Assembly (NCBI GenBank): GCA_037178855.1
Contig: JASJZC010000005.1
Coordinates: 1,736,001-1,800,000 of the forward strand
Direction: 5' to 3'
Length of the DNA stretch: 64,000 nt
Source: Oscheius sp. JU75
Lineage: Eukaryota > Nematoda > Chromadorea > Rhabditida > Rhabditidae
The position numbers and the translations under genes are program-made. This document shows, piece by piece, positions 48,128-59,911 of the stretch. The notes beneath the pieces are model-generated. The model saw nothing but the letters and a program-made list of their open reading frames with translations. It ran no database searches and was not told the DNA's origin. Each line of letters opens with the position of its first letter. The first letter of the stretch is position 1.

Positions 48128-51100
48128 AAAGGTGACCATCCCCCATATTATTTGTGCTTCGAACCGCCTGTTTGCACCCTCTCGAGCGCCACTTTGGCCC
48201 TCTCTCTTTCTGCTCTGGCCCGGATCCTCGTTTTGATACTTTTTCTCCGAGCAGGCGCCCCGAGAATTTCACCCAGCAGGCGCCCCGAGAATTACCCGAC
48301 TTGACCTTGTCAGTCTACTTGGACAAAAGAGAATTTTGCGGCAAAAAAGGAGGCAAGATGACACAGTTGATGCCTTCTAGCCGCTTCGCCCAAAGATAAT
48401 CTTTTTGTTCGAAGACGATGCAATATAGTTAGCCTCGTCACTTCGATAGGTCTCCCCTGTCGGATAATTGTACAAGGTTATGGAATTCATCGTTCAGTTT
48501 CCTGCTTGTCCCCTAACCATGAAAGTTTCTAGTAATTCTTTCTTTTACCTATTTTTTGAAGCATTTTGGAAAGCATTGGTTTCGACAGGATTGCATAGCT
48601 GCAATGTACACAGTGTCCAAATCTATATGATAGACTGCTGAAACAATTTGGGCTTTGCCATCAGAACATAGTATCGTATCTCTCTGCCAGAAATGCTACA
48701 ATAGAAAACCTATTGTATGCTCATTATCAGATATACTAGAAAAATTACTCACTTTTACGGCTATCCAGATATCATTGAGTCTTGAAACATTTTCGGATCA
48801 GATAAAAAGTTCCTAATAATCACTTCATGAAAAGCTCATCAGATCATCAAAATAGTGTTTGAACAGGGAAACCGCAAGAAATGAACATTAGAAATAACCA
48901 AGACACGTTCAAATAGTTGACCGGTCTCGCTTCATCATTTCTGAAACTATTTCGGTTCAAGACATGTTGCCCAATACTGAATGACTACTCGATTTGCAAG
49001 AGTGCTAGGGAGAAGTAGTTTTGACTAAAGCTTGCGAGCATATATGAAGACAGTGAAACAAAACTCAATATTCTAAACTCCGTGCCAGTTTTCGGAGGCT
49101 TTTTCTAGGCTAGAGTCCTATTTTACAGTTATTTTGAAGGAGTGCCAACTGTCCGCCACAGTAGGGATCAGGTCCGGTTCTTACTAACATTCTGAAACAA
49201 AAGACGAACCGAAGCCTACTTCCTAACGCATCCGCTTTTGCGGTTGTGAATACAGTTGGATTGAGGCTGCTCTTGGTCTTTTGTAGGTCAGAAAAGAAAA
49301 ATTGAATTTGATACGGTGGTCCACCAAAAACTGCTTCCAAAAGCAACGTTACGGTTTTATACTGCTGTTGAAACAACAGTGTTCACATATCACTGGCAGA
49401 ATTACAAGTTTACAATTTATCTTTTTTTTATGATTTTTTTTGGAAACAATGGAAAAACTCCTACTGTCTTTAGATATGTTCGACAAGTATTTCAGGTACC
49501 AATTTTTCAAATCCTTACTTAATGTCGTAAACTTTGATAACGTTTTAAGTTTAAAGAAAGTACCAAAGCTTTCTTCAGTTTCTGTATCAGTTATGTTTCA
49601 CCTACCATAGTAATAGGTTTCTTGTTTCATTTCTTGATTGTCGCTCAACAAGCGTTTCCTTCCTAGGCTCTCTGTACGTTGTTCAATTGAGATGAAACAG
49701 AAAAGAAATCATCGGACAGTATGTGACCTCCTCGGGACGAACTTCCGTGCAATAATTGCCCTCGGGGCGCGAATGAGATGATCGAGAATTGCTCTCTTTC
49801 ACCGTTCATGCTGACCCATTTTGCCCAAATTCTCTCCCTCTTCCTATCTTTTCCTCAAAGCATTGAAAACGTGCCTCCTTGCAGCCAGCTGGTTCCTAAT
49901 TAGGACCCTTGTTTACCAGGAGAAGAACTGTTCCCTTGGCAGAGACCCAATTGGCGGGAGCCAATTGGTACGCCCGTTTCTTCCCGGAGGGTGTCACCTC
50001 ATTATATTGGGTGGCCTTCGTTAGAAGGAGGAACCAAAGGGGGAGGTGTAAGCCTATTTCAGACGCACTATTATCACCCCGGGAGGTCTGAAGCCTGGTC
50101 ACTGCCAGCTGCTCCTACTTTTGACCATTTGTCCATTTTCGCTTCCAATGTTTCAGCAGGGACATATATGCAGTTCTTGTTGTAAACATAGACTGAAATG
50201 TGATTAACATTTTTCGATATTTATAAGACTGTTTCGTCTTCCAGATGTCAGACAATATGTGCCATTTATGTAGTGAGTGCTCGTACGCTTGGTGAAACAG
50301 TAACTATGACAGTACTCATTTGCTTGAACTATAAATGTTTTGATAGCTGCTTAACTTTTAAAAGTGGAAATCAGGGTTCACCTCGTATTTTTTTATTTAC
50401 ATACGACCAAATTCAAGTTCCTTATTGCGTAAATTATTGTTTCTTTATAAGATGGCAGAGATTCTCGAATTGCGAGGATCTGAACCACTTCGAAAATTTC
50501 TTTCGTTCCAAATTTTGCTGGCTGTATTGGCAAAGAACGGGAAGTTTCATGGTATTAGTAGTAGTGAAACAACAAAGACACAAATACTGTGAGAGAGCAA
50601 GTAGCGTAGATTTTGAAGAGTTGTTGTTTTTTGCCTCAATTTCTGTTTCTTTCAACACCTCAATCTCCAAAGTCGCCTCTATTCTTGAGGTCTGTTTGCT
50701 CATCAAATCACTGCACGCCTTCCAGTCTATATTCTTATGCAAATGAGGCTTGTGCTGCACACTTTTTGCCACCTATTTGACTTTTTGTGCTTCTACTTTT
50801 TTCTGCCTAGACAATCGCTTCGACGCAAGATGACATATCTTTTGCTTGAAACATATTTTCTTCAGTAATGTCAATGAGTCTGTTATCTTCAACGATATTA
50901 TCAATCTAAACAAATCGTTAGAATACAACGCGTTGATAAAACAAAAGTAATGAGCATATTTGAGTGAACTGTAGTACCGAGGCTTCTTATAAGAAGTCGC
51001 TGAAATCCAAACATTTGAAAAACATAAAAACAATTCTCACCTGAATTGAATAGCCCCGTCTCCACGGCCCATTCGTCGCCCTTTCATGCCGTGTTCGCGT

Positions 51101-53782
51101 GCCGGATATACTAAATCGGCCGGGCTAAAAGTTCTCTATTCGTTCTTCCGACGGAAGGACCCGCAATGTCTTAATAATCGAAGTTATTTTCGAAGATTTT
51201 TCGAGAAGTCTAAATATAGGCAGGAGGCTTCGGTCCTGACAATATGATGGTGATATTAGCGAGATATTCGTGAAATATAGGGTATTTGAAGCATAACAGG
51301 TTGAGAAACGTTTCGTGGAGGGGGCACCCTCCTGAGCTTTGAATGTTTCACTCCAAATTGATAGGTGGAAGTTCTTTCGTGGAAGTACTGGCTGTATCCT
51401 TCCCACACGAAAAACACGTATCAGAGTAGCAAGCGGTTTACAGACCAACCCATTTCCCTTACTTGGTCCTCTTGGGCCCCTGGACCGTCAGGGGTCTCAC
51501 TGTCCATTGAAGAAAACGTCAACCATTCTCCTCTCTGAATATTCAATTTGGAGTTCAGTATCATTTGTGTTCCCACGGATCGGTATAGCCCGCACTTGTT
51601 TTTCCTGACTTACTTTTGCACCGCGACATTTTCGAGAAAAGAAAGCTTCCTTCCTGAGGAACTCCTTATTTTGGCTACATTCAGTTTGTTTTTATAATGA
51701 AACAAGCAACGAACACTTACAAGAGAGAGACTTATTTTTTCTATAAAATCATAGCACACAAAACGTTTCCAAAAGGTGGGGAAACAAACTTCTTTCAAAA
51801 ACGTTTTGAAAAATGTTTCACGTGCCAAGAAAATAGCGTCGATTTGAACCAAACCCACGCGTTCCACCGTTCATTCCCCTCCTCTCATTTCCATTCTCGC
51901 ACTTTCCCGTTTTTCCTCGGCTTCTTTTCCGACCTTGGCATCAGTGTCAAGAGGCTGGCTTTGGGCACTTGAAAACTGTCTCCACAGCGCCACCCCCAGG
52001 GGACGGCCTTTGCCCCTTCAAAAAGCTCTCGATTATTGCGAGTAATCTCGTTCGCCCTTCCCGCGCTCCCTCTTTATATAGAGTCGTCAATTTGTGCTTC
52101 GGAGGGGAGGTCTGCTCCGACGTGCGCTCAACACGTTTTTGATCTCTTTTTCTGAAATGTTTCAAAGTCAGCTTTTATACCACGGGTACGGAGTTGCGCT
52201 AGTTATTCGAAATTTTTATCTGCCCAAGTGACACATTTCAAACTGAGGATCTGTATTTTTTTTGTTTCAAAAGTTGTTCAAGGCGTAGAACCTTTCACTT
52301 CCCCACCAGTCTTGTCAGTATCATTCAATCCAGTACCACAAAGCCTTTCATAATTTGGCGTGAAACAGAAAAACTGGGATTCAGTACACAAAAAGGACCG
52401 AAAATTGCGGGGATTGGGTAATAAAGTTTTCAGCCGGAGTATGATAAACTTCTGTGGTTTGTCTGCTATCCAATATGCTTTGTAGACTAGGAACTGTCGA
52501 TAGGACGGCCCTTGCTCACGATAGTTGTTTAAGAAAAATAGAGCATAATGAAATGCTCTATTTTTGCGCAGCATGAGTTTCCCTGGCTGTGTATCGAAGA
52601 TTTGCATTGGAAAAGCCGGTGCGCAGCCAAACTCCATGGGCAATTTCATTTGAAAAATGCTCTCTTTTTCTGAGCAGTCTTTTTATAGCACTGTATACAG
52701 ACCAGTTTATTAAGTCTTGCTCAAACTTTGACAGAGCTTCACTGGTTCTCCTTTAAAGTTAGACTCATGTATGTTTCAGGAAAACTATAATTTGTTCAAG
52801 AGATCCTCAAACGTTTCGATAAGCTTTTTTTGTTTTAACGAATGTTTTGTCTCTTCAAATGTCTGTGTTTTGTATACGGCGTGTAAAGCATCATAAAACG
52901 ACACTTTCTCTTTTCCCTTTTCATTGTGGGTCCTGTCAAACTCCTACAAAATTTGTTCTCCTCAAGCTATTCTGAAAATATGTTTCACTGCAACTATTGA
53001 AAATTGCGTGGGACTCTGAGATGTTCATATTTATTCTTCACGTGGTACATGTACTCTCAGACAGAATTACCAATAGTTTATGTGTAATCCAGTTATTTTT
53101 GTTTCAACAATAGTTGTTATACTGGCTGGTTCCACTATTGAATGTTCTCAAATCCCGCTCTTGTAAGCTTACAGTAATGGTACGTACATCCCACAATTTT
53201 TTCACTCTGCTGGCTTGGATCGCGGTCTGGAAAAAGAAAAAAACATCATAAGATCCTGGAAAGTAATGAAACTTGATGATGACCTTGATAGCAGAAGCTT
53301 GCTAAAGTTCATTGTATGGCGGTCACCTTTCCTTCAAAATTCCCGCGCAAAAAGTTGTGTCGAGGGGAAAGTTCCAGCCTGCCAGTTGGTCTACTCTACG
53401 CACCTCGGGACGCGAAGAACCGTCTAATAGGACTGACATTGTTTGTCTAACGGCTAAGCTGTCGGCTACTTCTAACAATCTGACGCAACAGTCCGTGCCG
53501 CCTGTTTCGTATATCTAGCATGGGTTTTTGGGAGAAAAAATGAGTTTTTTTTAATATTTCTCCAATTGCAGTTTGTTACTTATTATCGAAATATTAGACA
53601 TCAAAAGCTCTTCAACTTTGACTCCAAGACCTCCCACTTCCGTTCCTCCATTTGACCACTTATAACTAATTCACTGGCCCGAGCTTCTGGCAACATTCAA
53701 TCGCCAGATTGCGCGGTCACTCTCCCAGAGCCTTCCTAATAGGCTGATCTCATCAAACATTCCTCGCCTATAAATTTCCTAC

Positions 53783-53801
53783 GAGAGAGAGAGAGAGAGA
53801 G
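53783..53801 (+). repeat. GA microsatellite
   Basis: About nine GA units in intergenic DNA, followed by GGGAGACG. Confidence 0.9.
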
Positions 53802-55263
53802 GGAGACGTAAGTCTGTCGTGATCCATTTTTCCAGTCATAAGCTTTCGGTTTTCAACATTTTTAGTCCAATACAGATGTGGTAAAAATTTTCTCATCAAC
53901 AGCGGATTGTTGTCGGGTTCAAAATTTTTTGGCTCAAGGGTTAATAAATGGCTGAAATGATTGAATGACAAAAGTTGGCTTTCTTTTCATTTGTACGTGA
54001 AACAACAAATATGAAAGTACCAGGCAACAGGAAATCCTCATGTTTTATGGCACGTCCTCTTTCTGTACGGTATGCCAGGCCCGAAAATGTCCGCCCTGTC
54101 ACTGGCACAGGCGCGGTAGCCAACCCTAGTCTCAACCAAAAAGTTAGTAGAAAGCGAATTCGTTAAAGACAGTATCTAATTGTCAGAGGATCGAAAAAAT
54201 TTCCTTGTATTACACCACGGAACTCGAACCTCTAGCGACAACCGAAAAATTTGCGTCTATGTACTAATCATGTAACATGAAAAATTTGTCTATCTTATAA
54301 TTATAAACGCCAATGTGTACAACTCACTTTGTCACTCCCAGATATATGGATGGTATATATACGTAGTACTCATCTTACCCAGAAATATTCACTAGCCGAG
54401 GCGCTACGGGCGAAACTTCCCCAAAAAACGGGGCACTTTTTTTGTCGATTTTGGGTTCTAAGTAGTACTATCTTGTAGAGCTCGACAAGTACAAACTCAC
54501 TGAATATCTGGAAAAATATAATTTACTGCCGAGGTACAGCGTTTAGAAAATGAATATTTCTCCCTCTCCCGGAAACTCCCTAATTTTTTGAACAAGTCTA
54601 GAACATATAGGATCACCAAAACAGGGATCTTAATACTATCGTTCTTACTTGATTCCTCGTGAAACCAAAACTTTTTGAAGATTTGATCTGAAGATATGAT
54701 GCTTTTAGCGAATCATTTTTCTAGCTACTAGTATTCTCAAAAGCAAAACCAGACTTTCACGTAGATCGTTAAACATATGCTCCGTTAATGCAGAGGTTTG
54801 GAATTTTCAATAACACAAGTTAGAAACTGTTGTGATGGGACCCAGATTACAAATATTATTCCTACCATCACTTTCTTTTCAGCTTCGAACCTCTTTTGCA
54901 GCATTGCAATTACTAACTACTGCCACCAGAGACTAGCAATTATTGAGAAATTTTAAAAGTACTTATACTACCCATGAAACTTAGCAAGTGAACTTTTAGA
55001 GCAATCCATCGCTAAATACTCTGAATTCCATCCCCATTTTCTCTCCCATTTCCTTGTATACAAGCTCCTCTCTCCCCCTTACCAAATCCCTCCCAGACAT
55101 AAACAGACACGCTCCTTTTTGACTCCAATTGGTCCTTTCCCAGCTCATTTGTCATAGATGTCTCCCAGGCTGTCATCTTTCTTGTCTCGAGGCGCTAATC
55201 GTCTAGAGGAACAGGAGCAAAAAAAGTTCGGTGCCATCTCCGCGAGCCGGGAAAAACACTCAC

Positions 55264-55392
55264 TTGCTCAGCAGAGAACTGGCTCCTGGCTACGTGTGCT
55301 GTGGGCGTGAAGACCACAACCTGCCCATTCTCACAGTCCACGGTGCTCAAGTGGATGCTCTTACTCTTGTTTTTGTGATTAGCTTTAGGTGC
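55264..55392 (-). CDS. Isolated exon of an unrecognised protein
   Basis: Between ATATCTCAAG and a strong GTGAGTG donor the minus strand reads APKANHKNKSKSIHLSTVDC, then ENGQVVVFTPTAHVARSQF, ending SAEQ. Codon choice (AAG, ATC, GTC, TTC, CAG) looks coding. No partner exon with similar quality was found within 1.5 kb on either side. It may be part of a gene with long introns, or a remnant. Confidence 0.4.
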
Positions 55393-56819
55393 CTTGAGAT
55401 ATAAATTTGTTCAAACTTTTGTTCAAAAACAAAAGTTTTGATAAGTACCTCTACTAGAGAGTACAGTGAAACATTTGTAAGTTTTCCGACAACAAGCCTG
55501 CCTAGCAGTAGCTGCAAGAAATAAGTAGATACAAGTGAATTCAGTGAAACATTTGAAAGTTTGTGATGGAAAACATCATGGAATCATTTGAGCACCAAGT
55601 AGATTCTCCGTCACTATTTCATTTCGATTCTGGCTGCTTTTCCGCATAGCTTCGTTCCTAACATCCTTTAGTATCCAATTCAGTGCCAAAACGTTCGAGG
55701 TCCGTGATTATAGCACAGTTCGAACTCTTCGCTCTATAAGTAGTTCCAATACAACAATAGTGAAGTTTTTTTAAACTGAATCTGTTGTAGCGACTGTCTG
55801 CCTTCTATGATTCTACAGTAGATAGGTTTAGAGTATCTAGAAAAATATGGTTGACTGTATCTGACCCAACTGAACGTCTCTTTTTGGCATTTCGATGTGG
55901 CTTTTTTAATCTGGTAGTCTGTAAGCAAGCTCAAGACTGAAAATTTTTCTGTAACAATATCATGAAAAGTACTGTGAAGCTAATACATTTTCCCCTGTCA
56001 TTATTGCTTTTTGTCATACACCTTTTTAGTTTTTGTTAGGAACAAAATAGATATTTTGATCAGATGCCTGCATTATTTAACCCTGAAACTGTCTCTCCTT
56101 TAGAACAACTGATGAAACAATGCATTTTTTAAAATCGAGAACCATTGGGACGTCCAAAATCTTCGGTGTTTGATAATTGAAAGAGATTACACATTTTCTA
56201 AAGTCTACCAGTAGGTTTTGCCTCCTGATCGGCGGTTTTATTGACCAAGAAACAAAAACTCTCCAAGGAGCAAAAACAGTAACTTTCTTTTTACAATTAG
56301 AGCAATCAAAACAGTAACTTGCCAGCTCAAAAGTATTTCTTCTTTCATTAGCTTGACTCAGTCAAGCAGTTCAAAAGAAAAAAAGTTCAGGCTTTTCCCG
56401 TAGAACAACATGTTGTGATCTGTTTTTTGCTTACCCACAGCATGAATCAAAATTATTCAAAATGAGATGTGGTTATGAGAGCCCATGGGAGTACCAACAA
56501 CTAGAGTGAATGAATTTCCAAATACACATTTTCGCAAATGTAAACGTAGGATCACGAATCGATAACTTTGTTATTTCAAACTAACTCTACACTACAGTTG
56601 AAATATTTTACTTTCGTTTTACTTCCAAAATCTCCCCACGTCGCGCGTTTACATAGACAGGAGCTATTAAATACGACTGCGCAGTAGATTCACCCACTTT
56701 TATTTTCTTTTATACTCCTGTTGGAACATTTTCTTCCCAATTTTTAGCTTCCCTTTCCTCCACCCTTCAATTCCAAAAACTTTTGTTACAGAGCAGACTG
56801 AAATGGAGCGAGCGACACG

Positions 56820-59663
56820 ATGACTCTGATTCGTATCTTCTTCTGTCTCTCCATTCTGATTCTTGTCACTTCCGCAGAGTTCAATCCCGATGGTAGGGAA
56901 ACGTGAAACGAAACATTCCAGTAATGATCATAACTTCAGTGAGGTGGACCTGCGGACAGGATTTTGTCTCGATTTTCGTTAGAACAGACCAGCCATTTGA
57001 GGGCAGCATTGTCCCGAGGTGGGTTTATTTTTTTTTTTAAAGTTTTGGTAGACTTTCAATGTTTTAACAAAACTTTATACCGGGACTCCGATTTCTTGCT
57101 TTTTGCTTTTTGGTTGGTGCGCTTGAGAGAACCAGAAACCTTATACGGTTCACCAATTTCTTTCCTTCCATTCTGCATTTTTCGACAGTTTAGAAAAGGC
57201 TGATGTGAGGCACTTGTCTTTCATTCGAAATCCACTGCTCTATCACTGAGCTGCCCTGACGCTCTTTCATTGGACTGTACGTAAGGCCGTCATTCCTGAC
57301 CCTGAGACCGTTTATGCTTCACTGTCTGTATAAAAAGACAGAACTCAAGAAACGCGTTCTCTGTGTCCAATGTTCCCAAAGTTTTTTTCATCATCTCTAT
57401 AACTATAAGTCTTCCTCAGCACAAACACTGGTTTCAACACGGATGAGAAAAACTAAAAATATTGCAGAGGAACAGATTCGGACGACTGTCTTGTCCACGG
57501 TGACGGAGCCAATGTAGCCGCTCTGAGGTTGTCTCTAGCTGACGGAAAATGTGGCGTAGTCTTCGATCAAACAGAAGATGCTTTTCGTTTAACTGTCGAC
57601 ATTCGGTCTCATCCAGTCTTGATAGTCGAGAACGACAAAACTGTCAACATCACCTGTAGACAGAGGCTTCAGAAAAAGTAGGTCTTTTTCTGGCAGAAAC
57701 ATAACTGAACTCTTTGAGGAAATCAACAGGTGACTACTTTTTGGAGGTTTTTGATGGGAACCTGACCACAAGCCATCTTCGCTACGCCGGAGAGTACAGG
57801 CTGAGGGTGTCGGGAACACTGAAACAGAATTTTACTGTTGGAACATGTTCGGCCAATGCTGGAGGCAATAGCACGGTTCAGGTAGGTAAAAGAAAACTAG
57901 ACTAGAGTATAGTAAAACTAGAGTATTTTGAAGAACAAAAATCAGAACAAGCAACATAACATAGGTATGCTTTATTAGGGTGCGTCAAAAGTACTGCAAC
58001 GTAGTACTACAGCTACCCTTCAAACGTATCGGATCCAAAAATTTTTATGGGGCTAGTCGACCTCGAAAAAAAATTGAGAGCTTTTGGGACCTGTAGGTTG
58101 AAGAATTAAGGAGTACGATAGCTTTGAAAATCGTGCCAATAACGTTTTTTCAAGTTTTTATTACATTTTTACTTTATCTTCCGAGACAAATTCTGAATTC
58201 TCTCCTTTTCCAGCTGACGGATCGCCGTGGCTGTTCCCTTCTCCCAACCCTATTATCCGACTTCAAGAATCAAGATTCTGCTATGTCAGCCTCGCTCCCA
58301 TCCATGTTCCGCTTCCCCAACTCCAATACCGTGACTCTGAGCTGCAGGATCACTGCCTGTGACGGTTTTTGCGAGGTTAGTTAACCTTTTTCAATGGAAT
58401 ACAGCAAATAGGACGTGGATTGCTCGAAGCCGGACAACACTGTGGCTGCTCTACTGGACAGAACTACTGTCCCGATGGAGGTCGAGGAAGAAGGTGGTAC
58501 TCTTGTCTCCCTGACGATTACGGTGGTAGAGAAAGTACATCCGGAAGTTGTGAAAGTTGGTGGGCTGATAGGTAACATGACTCTTTTCTTGTGTAGTAAC
58601 AGTCCTTTTCAGGGAAAGACGGCACGGTCCAAGCCCCTACAGCCGAGCCACAATGCGCGAGACCAGCCGACATGGACATGCTCTATGGATTGTGTGTCGT
58701 CTTAACGGGTGAGCTTTTGCTTTATTTTCTATGTAACATTTTCTATGTCGAAATGTTGCGCCTTTCGCGTGAGGGCGCCCACTTTTAGAATACATCCAGT
58801 TTTTTTCGTACTCTGCATTTGAACTTCTCAAAGATCTGTGAGAAAAGAATGCCTAATATTATTCTGTTAGACAAATAAAGGACTTCGAATCATCTTACAG
58901 CAATCTTTGACGTCTGACACGTTATATATAACAAAAAATCAAATGAAGCCACTATCCCCTCGTTTTCTGTTCCAAAACGAAAAGACTGGAACATGACAGT
59001 TTCTACCTGCAAATCAAAATTTCAGTCTGCTCAGCTCTATTCCTCACAATCAACGTCTTCTTCTGTTGTGTGTTGTGGAGACGGAAGAAGCTGAAACCGC
59101 AGCAAAAATCCCTGATCCAGCAGAGCAACACCACCGACTTCTGGATCATGGAACAGAAACCGGTCCCGCAGCCGGAAGTTCCACAAATTGATGAGAGGAG
59201 GATCTCCACAGTTTCCTATGCTTCTGTGAAGGTTCGTGAAGAGATTATAGAGTAAGAAGTCGTGCAAAACAAGTCTTTGACAAGCAGAGTATGAAAAAAA
59301 GAGGAAATGATTTCTTCGTATTTCTGGTTGCACACACTGAAACCTTTGAAGTAGAGACTAGGCTTTCATCAAGGCAACGTCCAATAAGGCGTGTACCCTC
59401 AAAAATTTCAGCAGAAGCCCCGTCGAGCCCAGATTCCTGTCCTGGACTATGCACATCCAGCCTCCAGAGCCAGTGACTCTTCCTCCAACTACAGCGGAAG
59501 CCATTATCGACGGCCTGATCAGAGTGTATGTTCTTTACTTGTTTCGACAGTCCTATAAATTCAGGTCCGTCTCTCGAACTCGACCTTCATGACCCCGTCG
59601 GTCACAATGGAAACGGACTTGGACAGTTCGATTTCCTCGAATCAGACCTCCTCCTACCATTGA
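56820..59663 (+). CDS. ZP-domain membrane protein (cuticlin-like)
   Basis: Ten exons in phase. Signal peptide MTLIRIFFCLSILILVTSA. ZP-N part: VRWTCGQDFVSIFVRTDQPF, CLVHGDGANVAALRLSLADG and KCGVVFDQTEDAFRLTVDIR, then TVNITCRQR. ZP-C part: GEYRLRVSGTLKQNFTVG and LTDRRGCSLLPTLLSDFKNQ, then MFRFPNSNTVTLSCRITACD. A hydrophobic segment (CSALFLTINVFFCCVLW, near 59030-59080) is followed by a basic stop-transfer RRKKLKPQ and a Ser/Pro-rich tail ending SNQTSSYH with TGA at 59661-59663. ZP proteins polymerise in worm cuticle, luminal matrix or sensory and epithelial apical matrix after cleavage near the membrane. The ATG overlaps a short upstream frame (ATGGAGCGAGCGACACGATGA), which might lower translation. 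A TTACAG acceptor lies just upstream. Closest to the cutl type; exact orthologue not assigned. Confidence 0.85.
57200..57262 (-). other. tRNA-like fragment in a ZP-gene intron
   Basis: The minus strand has CAGCTCAGTGATAGAGC, which is a good tRNA D-arm (box A), followed by GATTTCGAATG, which resembles box B. The distance is too short and no anticodon arm or acceptor stem can be drawn. Probably a tRNA-derived relic or a chance match. Confidence 0.25.
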
Positions 59664-59911
59664 AATTGCTCAACCACTTCAATCACTTTGAAACACGAAC
59701 CAATACACTCACTTCTCAGTCTTGTCAGTATTATTTTTGCGAGCCTTTTTGTATGTACAGTTGCTTTATTCGATGTATAAATTGTCTTATTTCAAAATGG
59801 ACATGAAATCTTTTTGGCTTCAGTGAATCTTTACAAGAACTCTGAAATGAAATCATCAATCTGAACACGTCTCAGTGAGAATTATCAGCAAGAAATAATT
59901 TTATAAACATG
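59664..59911. other. Short intergenic gap between converging genes
   Basis: AT-rich, with no frame or repeat. It should contain the 3' ends of the ZP gene (plus) and of the decayed protease (minus). Confidence 0.5.

Larger units (their letters stand above)
46000..55263. other. Gene-poor 9 kb rich in TGTTTCA motifs
   Basis: No multi-exon gene could be built. The 47.6-53.1 kb part holds 26 motif copies (13 on each strand), the densest run in the window, separated by AT-rich DNA. C-rich tracts occur near 48000-48300 (with GCAGGCGCCCCGAGAATT present twice in tandem), 49930-50090 and 51050-51120. GA microsatellites occur at 48110-48127 and 53783-53801. The open frames here are hydrophobic or low-complexity and lack splice sites. 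Confidence 0.6.

Noticed and set aside
50434-50772. Minus-strand frame of 112 codons
   Set aside because: Low codon quality and located in the motif-dense intergenic region; its plus-strand mate is equally open.
52278-52649. Minus-strand 123-codon frame
   Set aside because: No splice support and atypical codon choice; not recognisable as a family.
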